Shown: positions 10,231 to 19,313, counted from the first letter of the stretch. The stretch: 64,000 nt of DNA from Sphingobacteriales bacterium (GCA_016706405.1 JADJJT010000001.1:1057501-1121500); one strand, 5' to 3'. Notes: generated by a model from the sequence alone, not told the origin. Made by a program: numbers and translations.

Positions 10231-11409
10231 ATGGACAAACTTTCTTTGAAAAAAATTGCTATTACGGTCGAAAAAATGAACTTTTTATACCGTAGTATTC
10301 GCGACCACATTGAACAGCCTAATCATATTGAGTTGATGCTGCTAAAACAGTATTCGTTAGAGTTGTATGAATTTATAATTGAATTAGAACAAAAACAGAA
10401 AGAAGCTAAAAAAGCCGTTTTTTCTCCGGAAGTTTCAGTACCCGTAGCAGTTTTAGTTGAAAATACCCCTAAACTTCCGGATACAGATGCTCCGCCCCTC
10501 GCGCCTCCTCCCTTGCCACCCGAAGACATAAACGAACTGCACTCGGTTGTAATTCCGCCCTTAGATGCAATACTTGAACCGGAGGACATGTCGGTACAAC
10601 CACCGCCCTTGCCAACAGCTGCAAACGAGGAAAGCCACCACGCAGCCAGCGATATTTTTGAAACATTAAAAGAATTAGGCTATGGCGTTGAAACACCACC
10701 AACGCCTGAAACAACTCCGCCACCTGTTAGCAATACAGAAACAAATGAAACAGCCACAAATAGCAGTAACTTAATTGAAGAAGAATGGATTGCCGAAGAT
10801 ATTGAAGTAGCAGACGAGCCATTATTTGAAATTATACCCACCTTGCCAACCCCCGAAATAACTATAACAAATGAAGAACCAATTATTGAACAGCCAATAA
10901 TTGTTACTGTCGAAGCTCCAAAAACGGAGGCAAACATGGGCTTAAAAACATCGGTGCTTGACCAAACATTATTAGAACAAGCCCAACAATTACCTGTATC
11001 AGAACCTCCAGAGGCCGAAACACCAATTGAAGCAGTACTTAATCCACCACTATTGGGCGACGAAACAGTGGCACTTCGCCCGGGCGAGCTAAACCAATTA
11101 TTTCAACCACAAACACAAATTGAATCGCAAAGTGAAGAACTAAGTCTGGCTGATAAATTAGCCGGACAAACTAATAATAAAGATAGCTTGCCTATAAATA
11201 TGAGCCAAAAATTTGCCTTCATTAAAACGCTGTTCAATGGCAATGAGCAAGCATACCAGCGGACTATACAAACGGTGGTAAACAGTAAGGGCTATATTGA
11301 GGCACTAACCTATATTAACCTAAATGTTAGGCACGAAATGGGCTGGCAAGACCATGACCCAACGGTAAAAGAGTTTATTGATATTATTAAGCATAAATTT
11401 TTAGATTAA
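10231..11409 (+). CDS. Conserved Bacteroidota protein with Pro/Glu-rich linker, unknown function
   Basis: A 392-residue protein with no signal peptide. Residues 1-60 are predicted helical (MDKLSLKKIAITVEKMNF and a charged helix ending EQKQKEAKK). About 70-310 is a low-complexity Pro/Glu/Thr-rich linker with runs such as PPLAPPPLPPE. The C-terminal 70 residues form a compact domain (QKFAFIKTLFNGNEQAYQRT, then LNVRHEMGWQDHDPTVKEFI). That tail resembles a segment I have seen in uncharacterised Bacteroidota proteins that open INxKxxFIxxLFxG. I do not recognise a named function. The form, two folded ends joined by a long disordered linker, suggests a cytoplasmic tether or scaffold, but this is inference. 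Confidence 0.75.
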   Translation: MDKLSLKKIAITVEKMNFLYRSIRDHIEQPNHIELMLLKQYSLELYEFIIELEQKQKEAKKAVFSPEVSVPVAVLVENTPKLPDTDAPPLAPPPLPPEDINELHSVVIPPLDAILEPEDMSVQPPPLPTAANEESHHAASDIFETLKELGYGVETPPTPETTPPPVSNTETNETATNSSNLIEEEWIAEDIEVADEPLFEIIPTLPTPEITITNEEPIIEQPIIVTVEAPKTEANMGLKTSVLDQTLLEQAQQLPVSEPPEAETPIEAVLNPPLLGDETVALRPGELNQLFQPQTQIESQSEELSLADKLAGQTNNKDSLPINMSQKFAFIKTLFNGNEQAYQRTIQTVVNSKGYIEALTYINLNVRHEMGWQDHDPTVKEFIDIIKHKFLD

Positions 11410-11482
11410 CACCTTAACACAACCCTATTAGTTTTAAGTAAACCCTCAACCACTCAAATTCTAAACAAATTAAATCCCTGCT

Positions 11483-12325
11483 TTGAAACACACTGAGTTT
11501 AGTTTTATTGCTTCAGACAAGGTGCTTACCTATGCTCAAACTTGGCAACCCGAAAATAATTTGCCCCTAAAAGGTGCTGTATGCCTTATTCATGGTTTGG
11601 GCGAACATGGTGGCCGCTATGAGCATGTTGCCCGGTTTTTTGCCGATAATGGCTATGCTACACTTGCAGTAGATTTGCGCGGTCATGGCCGTTCGGAGGG
11701 TAAACGCGGACATATAAAAAATTGGCAGATTTTGCACGATATTATAAGTCAAGGTTTGGCGCAGTGTGGCCAACGATTTGGCGTAAACAGCCCTTTTTTG
11801 TATGGCCATAGTATGGGGGGAAACTTAGTAATAAATTACGTTTTACAACAGTTGCCCAATATTAAGGGTTGTATTGTAACTGCGCCCTGGTTAGAAATTG
11901 TTCAGCCGGTTCCGGCAATAAAAATAATATTAAGTAAATTTGTCAATAAAATATTAGGTGCTCATACCGAAAAAAACGATATTGACACCAACAACCTCTC
12001 GCGCGATGCGCAAATTGTAGCTGCCTATAATAACGACAAATTAGTACACGACAAAATATCGGTGCGTCTTTTTGTTGAAGCGTCAAAAAGTGCAGTCTAT
12101 AATTTAAGTAACGCACCTAAATTAAAAACGCCAATGCTGCTGATGCACGGCACCGCCGATAAAATAACCTCGTACACGGCAAGCGAAAGATTTGCAAAAA
12201 ACGCCCCGCCCCATTTGCTGACCTTTAAACCATGGCCCAACTATTACCACGAAATACACAACGAACCTAATGAAGATAAATGGGCAGTGTTACAAACAAT
12301 GCTCGGTTGGATGGAAGAAATATAG
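11483..12325 (+). CDS. Alpha/beta hydrolase, monoacylglycerol lipase-like
   Basis: Cytosolic serine hydrolase of 280 residues, of the lysophospholipase/monoacylglycerol lipase type (serine aminopeptidase S33 domain). Visible motifs are HGLGEHGGRYEHVA at the oxyanion region, DLRGHGRSEGKRG, nucleophile elbow GHSMGG with Ser110, Asp226 in HGTADKIT and His256 in YYHEIHNEP. This last motif is characteristic of MAG lipases. The only reasonable start is TTG at 11483, since no ATG lies in frame before the conserved N-terminus. That makes it one of several non-ATG starts in the window. Substrate is probably a short acyl ester or lysolipid (inference). Confidence 0.9.
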   Translation: MKHTEFSFIASDKVLTYAQTWQPENNLPLKGAVCLIHGLGEHGGRYEHVARFFADNGYATLAVDLRGHGRSEGKRGHIKNWQILHDIISQGLAQCGQRFGVNSPFLYGHSMGGNLVINYVLQQLPNIKGCIVTAPWLEIVQPVPAIKIILSKFVNKILGAHTEKNDIDTNNLSRDAQIVAAYNNDKLVHDKISVRLFVEASKSAVYNLSNAPKLKTPMLLMHGTADKITSYTASERFAKNAPPHLLTFKPWPNYYHEIHNEPNEDKWAVLQTMLGWMEEI

Positions 12326-12517
12326 TTGATTAATTATTAATAACTTTTAGCCTATTTTTTCGCTTGTTAGCAATTGTTAAGAACACAACCCAAGGAATAC
12401 TTTTTGCGTTATACAAAAAAAAAGCCATTTAAAACAACTTAAAAAAACCTATCCCCATATAACCACAACTATTTGCAAAAAACAATTTAAACAAGATTAT
12501 TAATATTAGCACTCCCG

Positions 12518-13489
12518 ATGGCAATATTAGAAAGAAATAGTATAATAAACGATATTAAAAACGAGTTTAACTATGGCAGCATGACCTATAGGCTTGTTTT
12601 GGTAAACCTATTGGTTTTTTTAGGTATTACCGTATTGTGGCTTTTGTGTTATTTTACTAATTTACTTTTAGTTTACGAATGGGCAACTAACCAGTTAATG
12701 GCCACAGCCGATTTAAATTTATTGCCCTTTAAACTTTGGTCGGTTTTAACCTATATGTTTGCCCACAAAAGTTTTTGGCACTTGTTTTTTAACATGGTTT
12801 TGTTGTATGTATTTGGCGATATAATTTCCAATTTATTGGGCAACAGGCGTATTTTACCTATTTATATTTTAGGAGGTATATCCGGGTTTTTGGTTTATTT
12901 GGTATTATTAAACACACTCCCATTTTTCTCGCCACAAAACTCACTTTTAGGCGCATCGGCAAGTGTTATGGCCTTGGTTACAGCTTCGACAACACTTTCG
13001 CCAAACTCGCAAATTCGTATTTTTGTTTTTGATGTACCTATTAAATACATTGCCTTAGCTTTATTACTAAACGATGTTTTACGCATATTTTTATTGGTAA
13101 ATGCGGGCGGGCATATTGCTCATTTAGGAGGGGCGCTATTTGGCTATTTGTTTATTGTATTAATAAATCGAGGCTACGACCTTTCGTTAGGCTTTAACTC
13201 AATAGCTGATAAACTTACAAATGTTTGGAATAAAACGGCAAGCTTGTTCATAAGACCAAATAAAGAACGCAATAAAACTACTGCGTATCAACAAGCAAAA
13301 AGACCTAAATCGGCATACGCTTTTGCCGGAAAAAAAGAAAAAAATCCGGAAAATTATACTACCGTTACTCAAGTTGAACCAACAAAACAAGAGCGTTTAG
13401 ATTCTATTCTGGATAAAATTAAATCAGAGGGTATAGATAGTTTAAATGACGAGGAAAAGCAATTTTTAGAAAATTTTAGCCGCGAATGA
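12518..13489 (+). CDS. Rhomboid family intramembrane serine protease
   Basis: Integral membrane protease of 323 residues with about six transmembrane helices between residues 25 and 225. The catalytic Ser lies in the GASASVMA motif at about residue 146, where most family members have GxSG. The catalytic His is in the last helix, in GGHIAHLGGALFG near residue 200. An HKSFWHLFFNM segment matches the rhomboid L1/TM2 HxxxHxxxN signature. The cytosolic tail (about 230-323) is charged, carries no further domain, and ends LNDEEKQFLENFSRE. The stop codon overlaps the start of the HtrA-like gene (ATGA), implying translational coupling of two membrane proteases. Substrates are unknown. Confidence 0.93.
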   Translation: MAILERNSIINDIKNEFNYGSMTYRLVLVNLLVFLGITVLWLLCYFTNLLLVYEWATNQLMATADLNLLPFKLWSVLTYMFAHKSFWHLFFNMVLLYVFGDIISNLLGNRRILPIYILGGISGFLVYLVLLNTLPFFSPQNSLLGASASVMALVTASTTLSPNSQIRIFVFDVPIKYIALALLLNDVLRIFLLVNAGGHIAHLGGALFGYLFIVLINRGYDLSLGFNSIADKLTNVWNKTASLFIRPNKERNKTTAYQQAKRPKSAYAFAGKKEKNPENYTTVTQVEPTKQERLDSILDKIKSEGIDSLNDEEKQFLENFSRE

Positions 13490-14793
13490 AAAACCCATTC
13501 ATATATATTTTCAAACATGGCCTCCGGACATTGATAATGGGCGCAATCCTTATCAGTGTTTTTTTCTCCGGATTAATTTTCGCTGAACTAAAACAAAAGT
13601 TTCAAGTAAACAAAAAGCCAGCTATTGCACCCCTTATCGCTCCACCAACCACTGCCGCAAGCCCTGCCATTGCCGACTCGGCACAAATCGCAGCCTTCCT
13701 TGCTTTGCAAAACAATTTAACATCTCTTGATTTTGTAAAAGTTGCTAAAATAGTTACCCCATCAGTAGTACATATTCAAACGGTAAGCTACAACGAATCA
13801 TACCCCATGCGCCACTTCTTAGAGTTGTTTAAAGACAAGGGACCCAGACCCTTATTAGAAGACAGCGATAGCACAATAACCGAAGAAGAAGAAGAAGAAG
13901 AAGAAGAAGAGGAAGAGAAAACAACCGAGGATTATGAAGCATACGAGGAGTCCGAGAAATACAATCTTGGCTCAGGCTCGGGCGTTATACTAACCTCCGA
14001 TGGCTATATTGTTACAAACAGACATGTTGTTGAGGATACCAAAGAAATTCAGGTAATTTTAAAAAACAGAACAAACTTCAAAGCCAAAATAATTGCTGCC
14101 GACCCTGCAACCGATTTGGCTATTATTAAAATAGAAGCCGATAAACTACAACCTATTAACATTGGCAACTCAAATGATGTTGAAGTTGGGCAATGGGTTA
14201 TGGCAGTGGGCAACCCTTTTGACCTTTCGACCACCGTTACCACTGGCATTGTTAGTGCCAAAGCCCGGAACTTAAACCTTATGGACAAATATATTTTACC
14301 GATTGTGTCGTTTATTCAAACCGATGCAGCTATAAACCCCGGAAATAGTGGCGGGGCTTTAGTAAACACAAAAGGCGAACTTGTTGGAATTAATACCGCT
14401 ATTGCATCGCCTACGGGTGTATTTGCCGGATATGGTTTTGCCGTCCCGTCAAACGTGGTCTATAAAGTTGCCAACGATATTATACAATATGGTCGAGTAA
14501 AACGAGGTATTTTAGGTGTACATATACGGGATGTAGATGGTTTTATGGCCAACGAATTTGGCCTGCCCAACACCAATGGTGTAATGATTTTAACGGTTTC
14601 ACCAGAGGGCGGCGCACATGACGCTGGTTTAAGTGAAGGCGATGTTATAAAAAGTATAAATGGCCATGCTGTAAATAGTTCTGCCGAATTACAAGAGTTA
14701 ATAAGCCTATATCACCCAGGTGACACCGTGAAAGTAGTTTATTTGCGCAACAAATTAGAAAAAACAGCAGAAGTGCTACTTAGAATGCCCTGA
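13486..14793 (+). CDS. Membrane-anchored HtrA/DegS-like serine protease with PDZ domain
   Basis: S1C-family periplasmic protease of 435 residues. An N-terminal transmembrane anchor (about 12-32) leaves the rest in the periplasm. An acidic low-complexity stretch, a run of about twelve Glu near residue 135-145 encoded by a GAA repeat, lies before the catalytic domain. The triad is seen as His180 (TNRHVVED), Asp210 (ATDLAIIKI) and Ser288 (NPGNSGGAL). One PDZ domain occupies about 335-435 (GVMILTVSPEGGAHDAGLSEGDVI). One PDZ and a membrane anchor is a DegS-like layout. The start overlaps the rhomboid stop by four bases. Together they could form a proteolytic cascade (inference). Confidence 0.92.
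   Translation: MKNPFIYIFKHGLRTLIMGAILISVFFSGLIFAELKQKFQVNKKPAIAPLIAPPTTAASPAIADSAQIAAFLALQNNLTSLDFVKVAKIVTPSVVHIQTVSYNESYPMRHFLELFKDKGPRPLLEDSDSTITEEEEEEEEEEEEKTTEDYEAYEESEKYNLGSGSGVILTSDGYIVTNRHVVEDTKEIQVILKNRTNFKAKIIAADPATDLAIIKIEADKLQPINIGNSNDVEVGQWVMAVGNPFDLSTTVTTGIVSAKARNLNLMDKYILPIVSFIQTDAAINPGNSGGALVNTKGELVGINTAIASPTGVFAGYGFAVPSNVVYKVANDIIQYGRVKRGILGVHIRDVDGFMANEFGLPNTNGVMILTVSPEGGAHDAGLSEGDVIKSINGHAVNSSAELQELISLYHPGDTVKVVYLRNKLEKTAEVLLRMP
13882..13917 (+). repeat. GAA trinucleotide microsatellite in the HtrA-like gene
   Basis: About ten tandem GAA units, with two late GAG interruptions, encode a poly-Glu tract between the membrane anchor and the protease domain. Unit number could vary without shifting the frame. 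Confidence 0.9.
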
Positions 14794-14902
14794 AGATAGA
14801 ATAATTTAACCCATGTAAATAACATAATTGGATAAAAATTTGTAATTTTGCTGCCTAAATGAATGATTCTTCAAACTCGCTCCCAAATTAATTAGTTTTA
14901 TT

Positions 14903-15160
14903 ATGCAAAAAATGCAGTATATATTTGCCGCCGCTTGTATTTTTATTGTTTTTTTAGTATTTTACTTTGTGCGCGTACCCCAAACTCATGCCTACAAACA
15001 AGGCGAGGGTAAAATTCAAGCTATTGACCCCCAACATTATACCTCCGAATATTTATACAAAAATACACCTGCTTTAAAAACACCCCCCCCCTCTACCGAC
15101 ACATTAAAAACAGTACCACCTGCACCAGCTACGCAAGGAGCAGTATCAAAACCCAAATAA
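14903..15160 (+). CDS. Small single-pass membrane protein, unknown
   Basis: An 85-residue protein starting MQKMQYIFAAACIF. One transmembrane segment spans about residues 6-23 and is followed by a positively charged and then Pro/Thr-rich exported or cytosolic tail ending AVSKPK. I do not recognise a family. The tail codon region contains a run of nine C (15083-15091) that encodes Pro-Pro-Pro, a tract that could slip. It lies 109 bases after the HtrA-like gene on the same strand, and a TAATTTTG box at 14843-14850 may give it its own promoter. It is followed closely by a possible 28-residue peptide. The coding call rests on the length, start and clear anchor. Confidence 0.6.
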   Translation: MQKMQYIFAAACIFIVFLVFYFVRVPQTHAYKQGEGKIQAIDPQHYTSEYLYKNTPALKTPPPSTDTLKTVPPAPATQGAVSKPK

Positions 15161-15184
15161 ACAACCATTAAAATAATATTATTT

Positions 15185-15271
15185 ATGATATACTATGCTA
15201 TTAGCTTTGCAGTTCCTGCCTTTATTGCTATGATTGTTGCGCTATATAAAGCTACCCGCCCCCGCCATTAA
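15185..15271 (+). CDS. Possible 28-residue membrane peptide
   Basis: A short reading frame 24 bases after the preceding small protein: MIYYAISFAVPAFIAMIVAL, then YKATRPRH. It is one hydrophobic helix followed by a basic tail, the usual shape of real small membrane proteins. It is followed within 45 bases by a strong terminator, so it would be the last gene of a two-gene transcript. No family is recognised. It may be chance, as only length, composition and position support it. Confidence 0.4.
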   Translation: MIYYAISFAVPAFIAMIVALYKATRPRH

Positions 15272-15313
15272 TAATTAGTAAAAAAATAAATAGTTCATTT
15301 GTTTTTTTGTAAC

Positions 15314-15358
15314 ACTGTATGTTACCCTACAATCTATGGTAGCATACAGTATTTTTTT
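15314..15358 (+). terminator. Rho-independent terminator
   Basis: ACTGTATGTTACC (15314) pairs with GGTAGCATACAGT (15338-15350), a 13-pair stem with one mismatch and an 11-base loop. A T7 run follows. It closes the HtrA / small membrane protein transcript. Confidence 0.85.
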
Positions 15359-15596
15359 GCCCTATCTACAATGCACATTAAAAGAATGAAATATCCGGCT
15401 ATTATAAAGAAACCCACATTCAATCCATGTTAAACAAAAAAGAGCAGTAAACAGGTATCCGGAATTGGCTTTTCTTGCTCAAATTTTGCTCACAACGCGC
15501 GAAGGCTTAGTAAAAGCAAGAATCAATATATGGCTGTCTGTTAAACTATTGCATCTTTTTTACATCGAATTGGCATTAATATTGTTTAAACAAGCT

Positions 15597-15604
15597 TAAA
15601 TTTG
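15597..15604 (+). promoter_or_regulatory. Candidate -7 promoter box, TAAATTTG
   Basis: Exact TAnnTTTG match 36 bases before the ATG of the secreted thioredoxin-like gene. No convincing -33 element was seen. Confidence 0.35.
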
Positions 15605-15640
15605 CGGTGCCGTTTACTTAGATTCTTTTTTAATTGATTT

Positions 15641-16273
15641 ATGGTTTCTATTTTTTGTAAATTTCTTTGTTCTAATTGTATTTTAATTATATTTTTTATT
15701 CAAACCATTTGTGCCCAAACATGGCAGGGCAACTCAAACTTGTCAACTAATAGTTTTAACGTTTATCCAACCGAAAATCAAATTACTGCGACCGAAAAGT
15801 ACGATACCCTACTAAATAAAACAACCATCGTCATTTCAGAAATACAAAGCGCACAGCCGCCCGCAACACTCACTTTAGAAGAGGTGCAAGCCCGTATGGC
15901 TTCCTATTTTTATAGTGGCGACTGGCAACAGCTACAAACTGCTGCTAAAACCAACAACAAAATTTACTTTGTTGATTTTGTTACAAATTGGTGTCAAGTT
16001 TGCCGCGAAATGGATAACAAAGTATTTGCCAGCGAAAATTTTAGCAAATTTGTAACCCAAAACAATATCTTAGCCTATAAACTAAACGCCGACAAGCAAA
16101 GTGATATTGCTGATTACTACGGTATAGAATACTACCCCACTATAATATTTTTTAATGCAAACGGGCAAGAATTAGGTCGCACAACGGGTTATACCAGCGA
16201 AGATATTTTGGTACAGCACCTTAAGCATTACAAACCTAAAGTGCCGCATACAAAATATTCAAGTTTCCGGTAA
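15641..16273 (+). CDS. Secreted thioredoxin-like protein
   Basis: A 210-residue exported protein. A signal peptide of about 25 residues ends near ICAQT. After a 60-residue leader region comes a thioredoxin fold (about 85-200) with the redox motif WCQVC (Cys118 and Cys121), then REMDNKVFASENF and the cis-Pro region YYPTIIFF. The WCxxC-REMD layout is typical of the thioredoxin-like/DUF255-like proteins that reduce or isomerise periplasmic disulfides in Bacteroidota. It lies alone between a terminator and a convergent haloperoxidase gene. The exact partner is unknown. Confidence 0.85.
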   Translation: MVSIFCKFLCSNCILIIFFIQTICAQTWQGNSNLSTNSFNVYPTENQITATEKYDTLLNKTTIVISEIQSAQPPATLTLEEVQARMASYFYSGDWQQLQTAAKTNNKIYFVDFVTNWCQVCREMDNKVFASENFSKFVTQNNILAYKLNADKQSDIADYYGIEYYPTIIFFNANGQELGRTTGYTSEDILVQHLKHYKPKVPHTKYSSFR

Positions 16274-16353
16274 TTCCGGCCAATAAACAAACAAGCACAG
16301 CTCAAGAGCTAATCAACAAATAAGGTTTGAGCCCAAATAAATCTTTCTTATAT

Positions 16354-17817
16354 TTATTTCTTTTCGCTTGTTGTTCCTGTTAATTTTTTCCATACGTTTT
16401 CGCCAACTTTTTTGCCCTGCACCTGACCCGCCTCAATAGCACGGCGGAAGTGGATACCTCCATACAAGCGACTAATACAGGCTTCGTCGGCTGCTTGCTG
16501 TATAGATTTGAATTTGCGCGGCGTAAGACCTTCTATGTCTAAAGCATTGTCGGTAAAGGCCATGTTTTTTCCAAACTGTTGGGTTAGCACATAAGCAACC
16601 GCCGATGAGGCAACACTATGCCCACTGGTGTGTTCCGGAAAAGGAGGAGTTTGTATTAAGGGTGCCCAATCGGGGTCAATATATAAATTAATAAAAGTTT
16701 CGGGGCGCAACAAATTACTGCGGTATTTCTCATCCCAACAACTAATAAACGCATCAAATAAAGCTATGCCGGCATAGGCATAAGTTTGCGCTGTTTGGGC
16801 TGCATTCATTTTTTTATCGCGGGTTAAAATACCTACAATACCCAACCAGTGGCCAGTTGGTGATATTTTTTTGATAAAATAATTTAAATGCCCTTTTACC
16901 CGAATGCCATTTGGGTTGTTATCCCAAAATAAAGCCATTTCTTTTTGTTCGGGGTTTAATTTTTTGCCAGCGTTATACACCTCGTAAGACTCTTTATAAA
17001 ATGCCGAGCCTTTAATAGTATCGAATTTAACAGGCGGCTGTGGAATAAATTGCGAGGCCGAATCGAGGGTCAAAGGCCGAACTTTAAGCCAGTTGGGTTC
17101 AAGTGCTGCTAATTGTAGCGGAGGCGTAGGTATCCATGCAGCCGGATCTTTAAGATTTAACATGTGGCGTTGCATACCGCGCGTTTGGGCGTAATTGTCG
17201 CCTTTTTTCCAGTCGTTTATAGCTTTTGCCATTTCAACGCCATAGGCAACCGAGCGTTGTGCTACGGCAGGGTCTGTTTTAGCGCTGCGTTGTTTGGTAA
17301 AATTATCTTGGGCTTCTTTTAAAAAATGTTTCGACCATATAAGTGTGCGGCCTACCTCACAAAAGGCGGTAACTGCCGCCAGTGTATAGTCGTAGGTTTG
17401 CCCTGCCTGTGGTTGTGGTAGGGTGGTTAAGCCATTTAATTTACCTGTAAAAGTAGGTAAATTTGGCTCTACGCTAAAGCGCAAAGTTTCGTACATGGCA
17501 ATTTGCGGGTAGGTTAGTACCCTTGTACCTACGGTTGGCGAAAAAATATCTTCAACTACGATTTCGTTGTATTTTGTATTAAAAAAACGCAAATACTCGG
17601 CATCATCTTTAAACTCCGGAACAGTAGTGTTAATATTGGCTTTTTCTAAACTCAGTGCCGAGGTGTCGCGGCCAGTATCATCAATCTCAACAGGCTTACT
17701 TGGCTGCTCGGCGTTGTTAGTAGTTGGTTGAGCGGTATTGGGCTGGTTTCCGGAAGATTGGCATCCGGATAACATTACATAAAATAATACTACAATAAAA
17801 CAAACAACATGCTTCAT
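16354..17817 (-). CDS. Vanadium-dependent haloperoxidase / PAP2 superfamily lipoprotein
   Basis: A 487-residue lipoprotein: signal peptide MKHVVCFIVVLFYVMLSGC with lipobox LSGC, then a Thr/Gln-rich linker to about residue 60. The helical catalytic domain carries the phosphatase/haloperoxidase signatures RPETFINLYIDPDW, PFPEHTSGHSVASSA (the SGHS core) and SRLYGGIHFRRAIEAG (GxHF). Family members either oxidise halides with vanadate and peroxide or act as acid phosphatases; these motifs cannot separate the two. It would act at the cell surface or in the periplasm. It converges with the thioredoxin-like gene and is read from a candidate promoter at 17893-17900. Confidence 0.88.
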   Translation of the reverse strand: MKHVVCFIVVLFYVMLSGCQSSGNQPNTAQPTTNNAEQPSKPVEIDDTGRDTSALSLEKANINTTVPEFKDDAEYLRFFNTKYNEIVVEDIFSPTVGTRVLTYPQIAMYETLRFSVEPNLPTFTGKLNGLTTLPQPQAGQTYDYTLAAVTAFCEVGRTLIWSKHFLKEAQDNFTKQRSAKTDPAVAQRSVAYGVEMAKAINDWKKGDNYAQTRGMQRHMLNLKDPAAWIPTPPLQLAALEPNWLKVRPLTLDSASQFIPQPPVKFDTIKGSAFYKESYEVYNAGKKLNPEQKEMALFWDNNPNGIRVKGHLNYFIKKISPTGHWLGIVGILTRDKKMNAAQTAQTYAYAGIALFDAFISCWDEKYRSNLLRPETFINLYIDPDWAPLIQTPPFPEHTSGHSVASSAVAYVLTQQFGKNMAFTDNALDIEGLTPRKFKSIQQAADEACISRLYGGIHFRRAIEAGQVQGKKVGENVWKKLTGTTSEKK

Positions 17818-17892
17818 ACTAAGGGATTTTATTTATAAAATAAGTTCAATCTTATTTATTAGTTTTGTGGTTTATACCAGCTAAACTTTGGG

Positions 17893-17900
17893 CAAATTTA
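17893..17900 (-). promoter_or_regulatory. Candidate -7 promoter box, TAAATTTG (minus strand)
   Basis: Reads TAAATTTG on the minus strand, 75 bases before the start of the haloperoxidase/PAP2 gene. A weak call by sequence alone. Confidence 0.35.
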
Positions 17901-17949
17901 CTAATAAACTGCCAATAAATTCGTTTAGTTTTATAATTTATTTAACTTC

Positions 17950-19244
17950 ATGCAAATTGAGTTTAATACAAATTTTCAAAAGGCATTGCAAGCCATGGAG
18001 CATACAAATGAACATTTGTTTATAACCGGGCGAGCTGGTACTGGCAAAAGCACTTTGTTAAAATTTTTTAGCCATCATACGGCAAAAAACGTAGTATTAT
18101 TAGCGCCTACGGGCATTGCCGCATTAAATATTGGCGGGCAAACAATCCATTCTTTTTTTGGATTTCCGGCGCACCCGGTTTACGATAAACATATCCGGAA
18201 AAGAAAAAACAAAGCTCTTTTTGAAAACATTGACGCTTTGGTTATTGATGAAATTTCAATGGTCAGAGCCGATTTGCTCGACGCAATTGACCGATTTATG
18301 CGTTTAAATGGCCGGATGCGCAATTTACCCTTTGGTGGCTCGCAGGTAATTTGTATAGGCGATTTATACCAATTGCCTCCCGTCATTTCAACAAAAGAAG
18401 AAAAACAATTATTAGAATATTTGTACGAAACACCTTTTTTTTATAGTGCACACGTATTAAAAGAAGTAAACTTTAACTATATTGAACTTAAAAAAATATA
18501 CCGGCAAACCGATGGGCATTTTTTAAACCTCTTAGAAGCAGTACGTACCAATAATTTAGAGCAGGAAGATTATATGCTGCTTAAATCGCGACATCATCCG
18601 GAATTTAAACCGCCCAAAGATTCTTGTTACATTGTGCTAACGGCCACTAACGAGCAAGCTCGGCTTATCAACGAACAAGAAATGAATCAATTAGAAACAC
18701 CTGCCCAAATCTACGAAGGTTTTATAAAAGGTGAGTTTGCCCGCGAACAACTTCCGTGCGATTATAATTTGTACCTAAAAGAAGGCGCGCAAGTGATGTT
18801 TGTTAAAAACGACCCCTACCACCGTTGGGTAAATGGCACAATTGGCAGGGTGTATATGCTTCGGCCAGATGTGGTTGGGGTAGAAATAACAACCGAGACA
18901 GGGGAGATAGCACAACATTTAATACCACAAACTAAATGGGAAATAATGCGCTATGTTTACAACGAAACAGAACAAAAAATTACTACCGAAATACTTGGCA
19001 GTTTTACCCAATATCCGCTAAAATTGGCTTATGCAATTACCATCCACAAAAGCCAAGGCAAAACTTTTGAGCAGGTAATAATTGATTTAGGACGTGGTGC
19101 TTTTGCCCCGGCCAGGTATATGTAGCCCTAAGCCGTTGTACTTCCCTTGCGGGAATCGTTTTGAAACGTCAAATCAAGTATTGGGATGTGAAAACAGACG
19201 AGCGTATCGTTGAATTTACCAATTTACACAAAATATACAATTAA
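17950..19244 (+). pseudogene. PIF1/RecD-like ATP-dependent DNA helicase, frameshifted before motif VI
   Basis: A superfamily 1 helicase with Walker A GRAGTGKST (about residues 27-35), Walker B region ALVIDEISMVRADLLD, GDLYQLPPV, and a UvrD-C-like ITIHKSQGKTFEQVI. The open frame stops at 19125 after 391 residues, reading APARYM then stop. If one C is added to the C4 run at 19106-19109, the frame continues as APGQVYVALSRCTSLAG and runs to a stop at 19244. That gives about 431 residues with an intact motif VI (VYVALSRC). The as-given protein lacks motif VI and would be inactive. It is either a real mutation or a homopolymer error. It is homologous to the N-terminal half of the convergent helicase next door. 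Confidence 0.85.
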
Positions 19245-19313
19245 TATACCTATAATCTTCTGCGATATTGCCCATCGCTTGCTAATTGTCAACTGTTTTT
19301 AAAGCAATAAAAG

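Larger units (their letters stand above)
15272..15640. other. Intergenic region with terminator
   Basis: 369 bases without a supported gene. It holds the terminator at 15314-15358, one TCCGGA near 15463, and a TAAATTTG box at 15597-15604 before the thioredoxin gene. Confidence 0.5.
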
